A stretch of 64,000 nucleotides of DNA, from positions 1 through 64,000 of the forward strand of contig NZ_JAGIZB010000011.1 of NCBI RefSeq assembly GCF_017813395.1, in the 5' to 3' direction. The position numbers and the translations under genes were made by a program. Positions 34,249 through 46,399 of the stretch are shown here, one piece after another. The notes under the pieces were generated by a model, which had not been told where the DNA came from, searched no databases, and was given only the letters and a program-made list of their open reading frames with translations. The stretch's first letter is position 1. Each line of letters opens with the position of its first letter. The DNA is from Pararoseomonas baculiformis. GTDB taxonomy: Bacteria > Pseudomonadota > Alphaproteobacteria > Acetobacterales > Acetobacteraceae.

Positions 34249-35169
34249 ATGAATTCCCCTTCCTCGTCCGTTCCCCCTCGTGGCCAGCGCGCCGCGCGGG
34301 CCCGGGCGATCGCCTATGTGACCGGCTCGGCAGGGCTCTTTGCCCTGGCGGCGGCGGCGGTGAAGGCGCTCCAGGGGGCGCTGCCGCTCTCCGAGGTGGT
34401 GCTGTTCCGCAACCTTCTCGCGCTGCCCGCCATCCTGCTCCTGGCGCAGTGGAGCGCGCCGGGCGGGCTTCGCGGCGCGTTGCGCACGCGGCATCCCAGG
34501 CGGCATGCCGAGCGGCTGATCGGCGGGCTGATCGGGATGTATGGTTCCTTCTACGGCTATGTGCACCTGCCGCTCGCCACGGTCACGGCGCTGAACTTCA
34601 CCATGCCGCTTTTCCTCACGGCCCTGTCCGTGCTGCTGCTGCGGGAAAGGGTGGGGTGGCGCCGCCTGGCCGTGGTGCTGGCAGGCTTCGGGGGCGTGCT
34701 GCTGATGCTGCAGCCCGGGGGCGGCGGCGAAACGCTGCATCTGGGCGCTGTGGCCGGGGTGCTCGCGGCGGCGCTGGGCTGGGCCTATGCCATGGTGTCC
34801 ATCCGGAAGATGGGGGAACTCGGCGAGTCCGGCATCACCATCGTGCTGTGGTTCGCGATCGGGGCGGCGGCGGTGGCGGCGGTGGCTACGCTTCGGGTCT
34901 GGATCACGCCGACGCCGCGGCAATGGGGGCTGCTGCTGATCGTTGGCCTCGTCTCGGTGGGCGCGCAGATGCTGATGACGGCGGCCTATCGTTCGGCGGA
35001 TGCCACGGTGATCGCGCCCTTCGAATACTCGGCCATTCTCTGGACCACGGTGCTGGGCGTGCTCCTCTGGGGCGAGGTGCCGGATATGTGGGACCTGGCG
35101 GGCTTCCTCGTGCTGGTGGGCGCCGGGCTGGCGATCTGGCGCATGGAGGTGGCGGGGGCGCCACGCTAG
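34249..35169 (+). CDS. EamA/DMT-family transporter
   Basis: A 306-residue, ten-helix transporter with two EamA repeats (roughly 23-150 and 160-298). ATG 34249 is preferred; the longer frame upstream adds an uncharged, unlikely leader. Typical parts are LFRNLLALPAILLLA, YGYVHLPLATVTALNFTMPLFLTALSVLLLRERVGWRR and APFEYSAILWTTVLGVLLWGEVPD. DMT proteins of this kind export amino acids or other metabolites; the substrate is not readable. Its stop is 8 bp from the convergent ParA-like gene. Confidence 0.85.
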   Translation: MNSPSSSVPPRGQRAARARAIAYVTGSAGLFALAAAAVKALQGALPLSEVVLFRNLLALPAILLLAQWSAPGGLRGALRTRHPRRHAERLIGGLIGMYGSFYGYVHLPLATVTALNFTMPLFLTALSVLLLRERVGWRRLAVVLAGFGGVLLMLQPGGGGETLHLGAVAGVLAAALGWAYAMVSIRKMGELGESGITIVLWFAIGAAAVAAVATLRVWITPTPRQWGLLLIVGLVSVGAQMLMTAAYRSADATVIAPFEYSAILWTTVLGVLLWGEVPDMWDLAGFLVLVGAGLAIWRMEVAGAPR

Positions 35170-35176
35170 TCGCGCC

Positions 35177-35797
35177 TCATCGGCTTTCCTGACGGATCGC
35201 CTCGGCCAGGGCCTTGGCCTCGGCCGCGGCCTGGCCGCGCGGGGCCGCCTCGACGACGCCCAGGCCCGCGGCGAAGGCGGCCGCGAAGGCGGTGCGGTTG
35301 CCGAAGGCGGCGGGCAGCAGGGGAAGCTTCCGCTGCGCCAGCGTATCGGCCACCTCCTGCGCCGCCCGGCCCTGGGCCGGCACGCGGTTCAGCATCAGGG
35401 CGACGCTGCGCTTCTCCGCGGCGGCGACCTCCAGCGTGGCCTCCATCGCCCAGAGATCGGGAAGGGAGGGCTGGAGCGGGATGAGCACGAGATCGGCCGA
35501 TCGCATGGCGATGCGGCTGTCCGTATCGGCATGGGGCGGCGTGTCGAGCACGATGAAGTCCATGGTCTTGCGCAGCCGGTCCACCGTGCCCGGCACACGC
35601 CAGCCCGAGGGGTTCTCGAAGGCCAGGGGGCGGTCCGCATCCCGCAGGGCGTGCCAGCGGGTGAGGGTGGCCTGCGGGTCCGTGTCCAGCAGCGCGGCCC
35701 TTGCGCCCGAGGCGGCGAGGGCCACGGCGAGGTTAGCCGCCACCGTGGACTTGCCCGCCCCGCCCTTCCGCTGCGCCACCGCCACCACGAAGGCCAT
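35177..35797 (-). CDS. orphan ParA/MinD-like ATPase
   Basis: A 206-residue deviant-Walker ATPase. The P-loop is QRKGGAGKST (about residues 9-18), with the second Lys typical of ParA/MinD; LLDTDPQATLTRWH and FIVLDTPPHADTDSR complete the active site. There is no ParB partner and no HTH. Size and sequence match the small chromosomal ParA-like proteins of alphaproteobacteria that position other cargo. Its start follows the SorB stop by 40 bp on the same strand. The cargo cannot be inferred from the neighbours. Confidence 0.85.
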   Translation of the reverse strand: MAFVVAVAQRKGGAGKSTVAANLAVALAASGARAALLDTDPQATLTRWHALRDADRPLAFENPSGWRVPGTVDRLRKTMDFIVLDTPPHADTDSRIAMRSADLVLIPLQPSLPDLWAMEATLEVAAAEKRSVALMLNRVPAQGRAAQEVADTLAQRKLPLLPAAFGNRTAFAAAFAAGLGVVEAAPRGQAAAEAKALAEAIRQESR

Positions 35798-35837
35798 CCC
35801 AGCCCCTCCGCCGATTCGGGTAGGAGCCTAGACCGGA

Positions 35838-36350
35838 TCAGTTGAGAAAGGGGTTTGTGTTGCGCGGGTTCCGGCGCGGCGGGAAGTGCTGCGCCAGGTA
35901 ATCCACCACCAGGCCGCGCATGTCGCCTTCCAGCGGGGCCATGCCCTGCTTCTCGGTCATCCAGTCCATCAGCTCGTCCCATCGGGCACGGGTGAAGCCG
36001 CTGCGGCGGATGATCGCGGTGTTGTGGCAGGTGGTGCAGCGGGCGAAGACCTCCTCCCTTCCATGGCCGGCGGGGAGGATGTCCTCGCTCTCGCGCGGGT
36101 TCTGGATCGCGGCCAGGCGCTCCGCCTCCGCCCGGGCGGAAGCGGCGCGTTCCGCATCCAGGCGCTCGGCCTCCGCGCGCCGGGCGGCGGCGCGGGAATC
36201 GGCCTCGGCCGTGGCGAGGGCGGCCGGGGTGGGGGTGAGGGGGGCGGGACCGGTGGCCCGGCGGGAGGCCGGGACATCCATGGCAAGCACGAGCAGGCCG
36301 AGGGCGCAGGCCAGGCCCACCGCCCCCTTTTCCAGGCTGGAAAGGCTCAT
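35838..36350 (-). CDS. SorB-like c-type cytochrome of sulfite dehydrogenase
   Basis: A 170-residue monohaem cytochrome. ATG 36350 overlaps the sulfite dehydrogenase stop by 4 nt. An N-terminal hydrophobic helix (about residues 8-24) is a signal or anchor. It is followed by a 50-residue Ala/Glu/Arg-rich helical stretch (about 40-82) that may form a coiled coil. The haem motif is CTTCH (C105, C108, H109). The coupling with the molybdoenzyme supports a role as electron acceptor (SorB). The long charged helix is not part of the compact SorB fold and may act as a spacer. Confidence 0.82.
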   Translation of the reverse strand: MSLSSLEKGAVGLACALGLLVLAMDVPASRRATGPAPLTPTPAALATAEADSRAAARRAEAERLDAERAASARAEAERLAAIQNPRESEDILPAGHGREEVFARCTTCHNTAIIRRSGFTRARWDELMDWMTEKQGMAPLEGDMRGLVVDYLAQHFPPRRNPRNTNPFLN

Positions 36351-37648
36351 CCGACGAGGATCGCCGTCCGGGCCATGGCGTTGGCGGCGTAGCCCTGCGG
36401 GTTCCAGTTCGGCGCGGCATGGGGCTGCATGCGGCCCTGGCTGTCGGTGGCGCGCGTCCAGATCTCGAAATACCCGTCCGAGGGCAGTTCCACGCTGCCC
36501 TGCCAGCGCTGCCAGGAATGGCGGTTCGGGGGCTCGGCCACGCGCATCTCGGCCCAGCTGGCGCCGAAATCGGTGGAGACATGGACGGCCCGCACGGTCA
36601 GGTCGCCCGCCCAGCCATGGCCGCGCAGGTCCAGGCGGCGCGTGCCGGCAGGCAGGCGCGTGCCATGGGCCATGTTGGTGAGCAGCGCGCGCACCGGCAT
36701 GGAGGTGATGTCCACGAAATCCGCCCCGTTGGTGCTGCTGCCCGGGACGATGGGCTTCACCGGCACGCGGTAGGATGTACCGCCCATGCCGGGCCCGTCA
36801 TGCGGGGTGGCACGCAGGGTGATCCGGTTCAGCCATTTCTGGGACAGGCTGCCGGGCCAGCCCGGGGTGATGAGGCGGACGGGGAAGCCGTGGACGAGGG
36901 GGATGGGTTCGCCGTTCAGGCGCAGGGCGATCAGGGTGGTGTCCTCCATCGCCTTGGCGATGGGCATGCCGCGGCTGATCGCCTGGCGGGAGGTGTCGCC
37001 CGACAGGTGGGGGTCGGCGCCGAAATGGCCGGTGAAGCGGGCCGTGTCCTTCGGGCCAGCCGCGCGAATCACGTCGCGCAGGCGCACGCCGGTCCATTCG
37101 CCGTTGGAGATGGCGCCGTTGCCCCACTGGTTGCCGCGGGTTTCCGGCACGAAGGCGTTCCGGCCATTGCCGCCGCATTCCATCTGCAGGCGCAGCGTGA
37201 CCAGCTCGAAGCGGCTTTCCAGCTCACCGAGCGTGAGGTCCAGCGGCGTGTTCACCTCGCCGTCGATCCTGATGCGCCAGGTCTTGGGGTCGGCGGAGAA
37301 GCGTTCGGGGATGCCACCATTGTTGCGGATGAAGAACCTGTCCGCCGGGGTCACGTCGTCGTCCAGCATGGATTCGGGCGTTTCGGCCACAAGCGGGCGC
37401 TCACCGAGGAGGATCAGGCCGGCCTTGCCGTCCATCCGCAATGTCGCGGGGCCGCCGGCCGGCTGGGCGAGGGCCGCGGGCAGCAGGCCCTGGGGCATGC
37501 GGGCCGCAAAGGGGATGGTGGCGCCGAGGGCCGCGCCCATGGCGGCCAGGGCCGTGCCCTTCAGCGCGCCGCGCCGTCCGAAGGCGAGCGCGTCGGCCCG
37601 CTCGGGATCCTGCGCATAGAGTTCGAGCAGCGAGCGTTCACGCGCCAT
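36347..37648 (-). CDS. molybdopterin-dependent sulfite dehydrogenase catalytic subunit (SorA/SoxC type)
   Basis: A 433-residue enzyme oxidising sulfite to sulfate in the periplasm. A Tat signal is visible (FGRRGALKGTALAAMGAALGATIPFA). The Mo-ligating cysteine is C158 in LQMECGGNGR. The domain continues with GVRLRDVIRAAG, the substrate-site segment GFPVRLITPGWPG, the KWLNRI strand and the C-terminal dimerisation domain with HGWAGDLTVRAVHVSTDFG. It is followed with a 4-nt overlap by the cytochrome gene, giving a SorAB-like pair. Sulfite from cysteine or taurine breakdown is a likely source. Confidence 0.9.
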   Translation of the reverse strand: MARERSLLELYAQDPERADALAFGRRGALKGTALAAMGAALGATIPFAARMPQGLLPAALAQPAGGPATLRMDGKAGLILLGERPLVAETPESMLDDDVTPADRFFIRNNGGIPERFSADPKTWRIRIDGEVNTPLDLTLGELESRFELVTLRLQMECGGNGRNAFVPETRGNQWGNGAISNGEWTGVRLRDVIRAAGPKDTARFTGHFGADPHLSGDTSRQAISRGMPIAKAMEDTTLIALRLNGEPIPLVHGFPVRLITPGWPGSLSQKWLNRITLRATPHDGPGMGGTSYRVPVKPIVPGSSTNGADFVDITSMPVRALLTNMAHGTRLPAGTRRLDLRGHGWAGDLTVRAVHVSTDFGASWAEMRVAEPPNRHSWQRWQGSVELPSDGYFEIWTRATDSQGRMQPHAAPNWNPQGYAANAMARTAILVG

Positions 37649-37706
37649 GGCAAGTTTCCCCCGAAGCGGTCTTCGCCGCGATTCCCGTGTTCCAGGAGAA
37701 GGTCTG

Positions 37707-39233
37707 ATGCCTCTTCCCGGCTGTCCGGATCATAACCTTCTCCTGCCCGGCGAGAAGGCCATTCGGACGCGATGGCCGCTCGATCTGCTGACCCCGGCGG
37801 CGATGGCCCGGGCAGACGCGGCATCGGCCGTGCCGGTGGATGTCCTGATGGCGGCTGCCGGGCGGGCCGTGGCGCGCGCGGCCATGGCGCGGTTCAGGGC
37901 CTGCCGGACGCTGGTGCTGGCAGGGCCGGGGAATAACGGCGGCGATGGCTATGTCGCGGCCAGGCTGCTGCACGAGGCGGGATGGCCCGTGGCCGTGGCG
38001 ACCATGGGGGTGCCCCGGCCGGGCGGCCCCGCGGCCGGGGCCGCGGCGCGCTGGCGTGGGTCGGTGGTTCCCTTCACGCCGGAAGAGGCGGCGCGGGCCG
38101 GGCTGGTCATTGATGCCCTGCTGGGCGCCGCGCCCTCGCGGCCCCTGGGGGCGGAAGCCGTGTCGGTGCTGCGCGCCGCGGGCGGGCCGATTCTGGCTGT
38201 GGATGTGCCAAGCGGGCTGGACGGGGCCACCGGGGCCCCGCTGGGCGAGGTCGCGCAGGCGGCGCTGACCGTGACCTTCGCGCGGCTGAAGCCTGGTCAC
38301 CTCCTGCTGCCGGGCCGGCTGCTCTGCGGCGTGCTGCGGCTGGCCGATATCGGGCTGCCCGAGGCGGCGCTGGCAGATGCGCTGGCGGAGGAGGGGGCGC
38401 CGGTGTTCCGGAATGCGCCGGGCCTGTGGCACCTGCCTCCCGCTGATCCGGAGGGCCACAAGTACAAGCGGGGCCATGTGGTGGTGGCCGGCGGTGCCAT
38501 GCCCGGCGCGGCCCGGCTGGCGGCCTCCGCCGCGCGGCGCGGCGGGGCGGGGCTGGTCACCCTCGCCGCGGCCTCCGAGGAGGCGGCCGCCGCCTTCCGC
38601 ATCGGGGAGCCGGGCGCCATCGTCGCGGGGCCGCCGGTCGGGGCCCTGCTGGAGGATGCGCGGCGCGGCGTGTGGGTGATCGGGCCGGGGATGGCCCCGG
38701 ATGGCGGGCTGCGCGGATTGATGGCGGGGGCGCTGCGGGCCGGGCGCGCGGTGGTGGCGGATGCCGGGGGGCTCACGGCCTTTGCAGGAGCGCCGGAGGG
38801 GCTGCGTGGGGCGGCGATCCTGACGCCCCATGCCGGGGAGTTCGCCCGTCTCTTCGGTGAGCCGGGGCCGGACAGGCTGGGCGCGGCGCGGCGCGCGGCA
38901 TCGGCGACCGGCGCGGTGGTTGTTCTGAAAGGGCCGGATAGCGTGATCGCGGCGCCGGATGGCCGGGCCGCGATCAACCACAATGCGCCGCCCAGCCTGG
39001 CCACCGCCGGAACGGGCGACGTGCTGGCCGGGCTGGCCGGGGCGCTGCTGGCCCAGGGGCTGGCTCCTTTCGAAGCCGCCTGCGCCGCGGTGTGGCTGCA
39101 GGGGGAAGCGGCGCCGGAGGGCCCGGGAACCCTGGCCGAGGACGTGGTGGAGGGGCTTCCCGGGGCTCTGGCCCGGGCCCTTCGGGCCTCCCCGGTTCCA
39201 CCGGCGCTTGGAAAGCCGGCGCCGTTGCGCTAA
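37707..39233 (+). CDS. nnr: bifunctional NAD(P)H-hydrate epimerase/dehydratase
   Basis: A 508-residue metabolite-repair enzyme. ATG 37707 follows AGGAGAAGG. The N-terminal YjeF epimerase domain (about 1-225) has LAGPGNNGGDGYVAARLL and VIDALLGA plus DVPSGLDG. The C-terminal ADP-dependent dehydratase domain (about 245-500) has KYKRGHVVVAGGAMPGAARLAA, ILTPHAGEFARLFG and the NAGTGD-like motif ATAGTGDVLAGL. It repairs NADHX and NADPHX. It is divergent from the sulfite dehydrogenase, with 58 bp between the starts, and ends 27 bp before tRNA-Leu. Confidence 0.92.
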   Translation: MPLPGCPDHNLLLPGEKAIRTRWPLDLLTPAAMARADAASAVPVDVLMAAAGRAVARAAMARFRACRTLVLAGPGNNGGDGYVAARLLHEAGWPVAVATMGVPRPGGPAAGAAARWRGSVVPFTPEEAARAGLVIDALLGAAPSRPLGAEAVSVLRAAGGPILAVDVPSGLDGATGAPLGEVAQAALTVTFARLKPGHLLLPGRLLCGVLRLADIGLPEAALADALAEEGAPVFRNAPGLWHLPPADPEGHKYKRGHVVVAGGAMPGAARLAASAARRGGAGLVTLAAASEEAAAAFRIGEPGAIVAGPPVGALLEDARRGVWVIGPGMAPDGGLRGLMAGALRAGRAVVADAGGLTAFAGAPEGLRGAAILTPHAGEFARLFGEPGPDRLGAARRAASATGAVVVLKGPDSVIAAPDGRAAINHNAPPSLATAGTGDVLAGLAGALLAQGLAPFEAACAAVWLQGEAAPEGPGTLAEDVVEGLPGALARALRASPVPPALGKPAPLR

Positions 39234-39260
39234 GGCCCGGCCCTTCGGCGCCGCTGCGAG

Positions 39261-39345
39261 GCGGGCGTGGTGGAATTGGCAGACACGCTGGATTTAGGTT
39301 CCAGTGGCGCAAGCCGTGGGGGTTCAAGTCCCTCCGCCCGCACCA
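39261..39345 (+). tRNA. tRNA-Leu(UAG)
   Basis: An 85-nt class II tRNA with encoded CCA. The acceptor stem GCGGGCG (39261-39267) pairs with CGCCCGC (39335-39341). The anticodon stem CTGGA/TCCAG carries the loop TTTAGGT, so the anticodon is UAG. The long variable arm and the GGTTCAAGTC T-loop are present. Confidence 0.95.
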
Positions 39346-39393
39346 AGAAGTCTGGCGCCGCCCGAGTTTTGTCCTGGATGTGGAACTGAGCGA

Positions 39394-41226
39394 ATGCAGG
39401 TGACGGAGCTCTCGGCCGAGGGGCTGAAGCGGTCCTTCTCGGTGGTTGTGCCGGCGTCGGAGATCGAGGCGACGCGTGACAAGCGGCTCGCCGCCCTGGG
39501 CCGCGACCTGCGGATCCCGGGCTTCCGGCCGGGCAAGGTGCCGATGTCCGTGGTGAAGAAGCGCTACGGCACGGCCGTGACCGGCGAAGTGCTGGAAGAG
39601 CAGGTCCAGACGGCCACCCGCGAGCTGCTGAACGACCGCGGCCTCCGCCCGGCGCTGCAGCCGAAGGTGGAGCTGGTCGGCGACTTCGCCGAGGGGCAGG
39701 ACCTCTCCTTCAACATCGAGATGGAGATCCTGCCGGAGATCCCGATGCCGGATTTCTCGGGCATCGAGCTGGAGCGCCCGCGCGCCGAGCCCTCCGACGA
39801 GGAGGTCCAGAAGGCGATGGACGGGCTTGCCGCCCGCAACGCCAAGCTGGAGGACGTGGCCGAGGACCGCGCCGCCACGAAGGGTGACGTGGTGATCGCC
39901 GACTTCGTGGGCCGGCTGGTGACCGAGGGCGTCTCGGGCAACCTGATGCCGCCCGTGTTCGGCAAGGACGTGGCGGTCTCGTCCAGCCCGCGCGGCCTGG
40001 CCAGCCAGGCCGATATGGGCGAGGCGGATGGCGCGGCCTATGCCGACTTCGCCATCCAGCCCGGCTCGGGCGAGGAGACGATCAAGAACGTCCGCGTGGC
40101 GCTGGGCAAGGTGGGCTTCGCGGCCCGCCCGGGCGAGACCTTCGTCGTTTCCCTCCGCTGGGGCGTGACCGAGGGCAGCCTGCCCGCCAAGACCTCCGCG
40201 CGCCTCTACCTCGCCGGGCTGGACGCCGCGGGCAAGGTGGTGGCCGAGGAGATGGCGAACCTGCCGCTGGGCGAGGGGCTGCAGGAGGCCTCCATTCGCT
40301 GGACCGTGCCCGAGGTGGAGGGGCTGGCTTCCGTGCAGCCCGCGCTGCGCCTGGCCTTCGCCGAGGCTCCGGCCGCGGCCCTCACGCTCCGCATCGCCGC
40401 GCCGGGCCTGACCCGCGAGGGCGGGGAGGGTTCCGTGAGCGAGCCCTTCCCGGGCGGCACCGCGAATGAGATGCCGATCGAGGTGGGCGGCGAGGGCTTC
40501 ATCCCCGGCTTCACCGAAGGGCTGGAGGGCATTCGCCCGGGCGAGACGCGCAAGATCCGCGTTTCCTTCCCCGAGGGCTATGGCTCGACCGAGCTGGCCG
40601 GCAAGCCGGCAGAGTTCGAGATCACCGCCAAGGCGCTGAAGACCCGTGCCCCGGCCCCGGCCGATGACGAGTTCGCCAAGTCCCTGGGGCTGGAGAGCGC
40701 CGAGCAGCTGCGCGAGGAGCTGAAGAAGTCCATCCAGAGCGAGTATGACGGGCTGACCCGCCTGCGGGTGAAGCGCGCCCTGCTCGACCAGCTGTCCGAC
40801 CGCGCCGACTTCGCCGTGCCCGAGGGCATGGTGGAGGCCGAGTTCGGCCAGATCTGGGCCCGGGTGGAGGAGGACCGCAAGGCGGGCCGCCTGGACGCCG
40901 AGGATGCCGGCAAGGACGAGGAGACGCTGAAGGCCGACTACCGGAAGATCGCCGAGCGGCGCATCCGGCTGGGCCTGCTGCTCTCCGAGATCGGCCGGAC
41001 GAACAACATCCAGGTGAACCAGGACGAGCTGTTCCAGGCGATGCGTCGCGAGGCCTCCCGCTATCCCGGCCAGGAGAAGCAGGTCTTCGAGTTCTTCCAG
41101 AAGAACCCGCAGGCGCTGGAGAACCTCCGCGCCCCGATCTTCGAGGAGAAGGTTGTGGACTTCATGCTGGAACTGGCGAAGGTGACGGATACGACCGTGA
41201 CCCCGGCCGACCTGCAGGCGGCCTGA
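39394..41226 (+). CDS. tig: trigger factor with about 170-residue insertion in the PPIase domain
   Basis: A 610-residue ribosome-associated chaperone, whereas the family is usually about 430-450. The N-terminal ribosome-binding domain has the GFRPGKVPMSVVKKRYG signature (about 44-60). The FKBP-type domain starts at GDVVIADFVGRLV (about 164-176) and is then interrupted. The canonical sequence resumes at FPGGTANEMPIEVGGEGFIPGFTEGL (from 352). The block 180-351 (nt 39931-40446) is rich in beta-prone residues (FVVSLRWGVTEGSLP, SARLYLAGLDAAGKVV, PALRLAFAEAPAAALTLRIAAPG) and is in frame. The C-terminal chaperone domain is normal (RLRVKRALLDQLSDRADFAVPEGMVE). The start is ATG 39394, since upstream codons enter the tRNA gene. 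Confidence 0.95.
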   Translation: MQVTELSAEGLKRSFSVVVPASEIEATRDKRLAALGRDLRIPGFRPGKVPMSVVKKRYGTAVTGEVLEEQVQTATRELLNDRGLRPALQPKVELVGDFAEGQDLSFNIEMEILPEIPMPDFSGIELERPRAEPSDEEVQKAMDGLAARNAKLEDVAEDRAATKGDVVIADFVGRLVTEGVSGNLMPPVFGKDVAVSSSPRGLASQADMGEADGAAYADFAIQPGSGEETIKNVRVALGKVGFAARPGETFVVSLRWGVTEGSLPAKTSARLYLAGLDAAGKVVAEEMANLPLGEGLQEASIRWTVPEVEGLASVQPALRLAFAEAPAAALTLRIAAPGLTREGGEGSVSEPFPGGTANEMPIEVGGEGFIPGFTEGLEGIRPGETRKIRVSFPEGYGSTELAGKPAEFEITAKALKTRAPAPADDEFAKSLGLESAEQLREELKKSIQSEYDGLTRLRVKRALLDQLSDRADFAVPEGMVEAEFGQIWARVEEDRKAGRLDAEDAGKDEETLKADYRKIAERRIRLGLLLSEIGRTNNIQVNQDELFQAMRREASRYPGQEKQVFEFFQKNPQALENLRAPIFEEKVVDFMLELAKVTDTTVTPADLQAA

Positions 41227-41243
41227 GGCTGCCACATTCCGGC

Positions 41244-41270
41244 CCCGCCCCCCTTTCGCGGGGGGGCGGG
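41244..41270 (+). terminator. GC-rich hairpin between tig and clpP
   Basis: CCCGCCCCCC (41244-41253) and GGGGGGCGGG pair around a TTTCGC loop. Only TTG follows, so it may be an attenuating or stabilising hairpin rather than a strong terminator. Confidence 0.4.
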
Positions 41271-41396
41271 TTGCCCCATCTTGGGGTGGAAGATTTGCCG
41301 GCAGAGGGGACCGGGCGGGTGCCGCGGCTGGGCCGGGTTCCCATCCGGGCGGTGCCATCGGGGACGCACTTCTCCGCCGGCGGGGAAGGATAAACG

Positions 41397-42074
41397 ATGA
41401 CCCGCTCCGTGTTTGTCGATCGCGATCCGATTGATGTTTTCAACAACTCCCTTGTTCCGATGGTGGTCGAGCAGACCGCCCGCGGGGAACGCGCCTTCGA
41501 CATCTATTCGCGCCTGCTGAAGGAGCGGATCATTTTCCTGACGGGTCAGGTCTATGACCAGGTCTCGTCGCTGATCTGCGCCCAGCTGCTCTTTCTTGAG
41601 AGCGAGAATCCGAACAAGGATATCGCCTTCTACATCAACAGCCCGGGCGGCGTGGTTTCGGCCGGCCTCGCGATGTATGACACGATGCAGTATATCCGCA
41701 GCCCCGTTTCCACGGTCTGCCTCGGCATGGCGGCCTCCATGGGCTCGCTGCTGCTGACGGCGGGCGAGAAGGGCAAGCGTTTCGCGCTGCCGAACAGCCG
41801 GATCATGGTCCACCAGCCCTCCGGCGGTGCCCAGGGCCAGGCGACGGACATCGAGATCCAGGCCCGCGAGATCCTTGATCTCCGCAAGCGCCTGAACCAG
41901 ATCTATGTTCATCATACCGGTCAGCCCGTCGAGGAGATCGAGCGCAAGCTCGAGCGCGACACCTACATGTCCGCCGAGGAGGCGCAGGCTTTCGGTCTGA
42001 TCGACCAGGTCGTGTCCAAGCTTCCCGCGAGTGGCTCGGTTTCCACGCCGGCGGTCGAGGGGCCGCGCAGCTGA
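41397..42074 (+). CDS. clpP: ATP-dependent Clp protease proteolytic subunit
   Basis: A 225-residue serine protease forming the barrel that works with ClpX. The catalytic triad is S114 ([11 protein letters not shown]), H139 (IMVHQPSGG) and D188 (LERDTYMS). The [22 protein letters not shown] segment is typical. An A-rich GAAGGATAAACG leader precedes the ATG. The gene order tig-clpP-clpX-lon is the classical one. There is no extra propeptide beyond the short [14 protein letters not shown] stretch. Confidence 0.97.
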   Translation: MTRSVFVDRDPIDVFNNSLVPMVVEQTARGERAFDIYSRLLKERIIFLTGQVYDQVSSLICAQLLFLESENPNKDIAFYINSPGGVVSAGLAMYDTMQYIRSPVSTVCLGMAASMGSLLLTAGEKGKRFALPNSRIMVHQPSGGAQGQATDIEIQAREILDLRKRLNQIYVHHTGQPVEEIERKLERDTYMSAEEAQAFGLIDQVVSKLPASGSVSTPAVEGPRS

Positions 42075-42240
42075 TGGAGCGCCGCCGCCCTTCCCGGTTC
42101 GGGATCTGTTCCCGCGGGTGGGGCGGCGCGGCCGTCACAATTTCGTCCCATGCTTCCCCGGAAGGGGGAGGGGGGTTATCTTGCCTTCTTGACGCCCCGA
42201 CGGCGCCGGCTTCCGGCCCGGTCAGGGGCGAGGAGCGCAC

Positions 42241-43497
<1,257 letters not shown>

Positions 43498-43677
43498 GCC
43501 GGCAAGCCCTTCCATGGTGACATGGGAGGGCACCCTTATTGCATGGCCTGTAGAGCCGGGGCGGCCCTCCCGCCGTTGTGGGAAGGCTGCCCCGGCACCA
43601 CATTAGGGCCTTACCCGTGGTGACGGGGACGTGCCCGATCGGGGCGTTCCCGCGCCGACTGTCCAAGCGAGGTCCCC

Positions 43678-46095
<2,418 letters not shown>

Positions 46096-46126
46096 GCGGG
46101 ATCCCTGGATCCCTGGTATTGAAGGG

Positions 46127-46155
46127 GGGCGCCGGCCTGTGCCGGCGCCCTTTTT
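46127..46155 (+). terminator. rho-independent terminator after lon
   Basis: A perfect 10-bp stem, GGGCGCCGGC (46127-46136) and GCCGGCGCCC (46141-46150), loop CTGT, followed by TTTTT. Confidence 0.92.
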
Positions 46156-46246
46156 CATGCCGTGGGGCCGGGCGTGAGCCAGGAGGATTGCCCCGGGGGC
46201 GCGGTTGCGCTTCAAGGCTCCTGGGCCGCCCAGAAACGGGCAGGGC

Positions 46247-46318
46247 GGGCGCTTAGCTCAGCGGTAGAGCGCCTCGTTTACACCGAGGATGCCGGGGGTT
46301 CGAATCCCTCAGCGCCCA
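46247..46318 (+). tRNA. tRNA-Val(UAC)
   Basis: GGGCGCT (46247-46253) pairs with AGCGCCC (46311-46317). The anticodon arm CCTCG/CGAGG carries TTTACAC, so the anticodon is UAC. The T-loop is TTCGAAT. CCA is not encoded; the sequence continues TTCC. Confidence 0.95.
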
Positions 46319-46356
46319 TTCCCGCCCATGTCCCGCAAGGGAATGGTGACATCGGG

Positions 46357-46383
46357 TTGACAGGCCCCGCCGCAGCCCATAAA
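46357..46383 (+). promoter_or_regulatory. possible promoter of tRNA-Asp
   Basis: A perfect -35 hexamer TTGACA (46357-46362) and CATAAA (46378-46383), spacing 15 bp, lie just upstream of the tRNA at 46400. The spacing is short, so a shifted -10 (ATAAAC) may be used. Confidence 0.45.
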
Positions 46384-46399
46384 CGGCCCCACATCGCAC

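Noticed and set aside
43498-43677. Heat-shock (sigma-32) promoter before lon
   Set aside because: No convincing CTTGAA and CCCCAT pair at correct spacing was found, although the gene is usually heat-induced.
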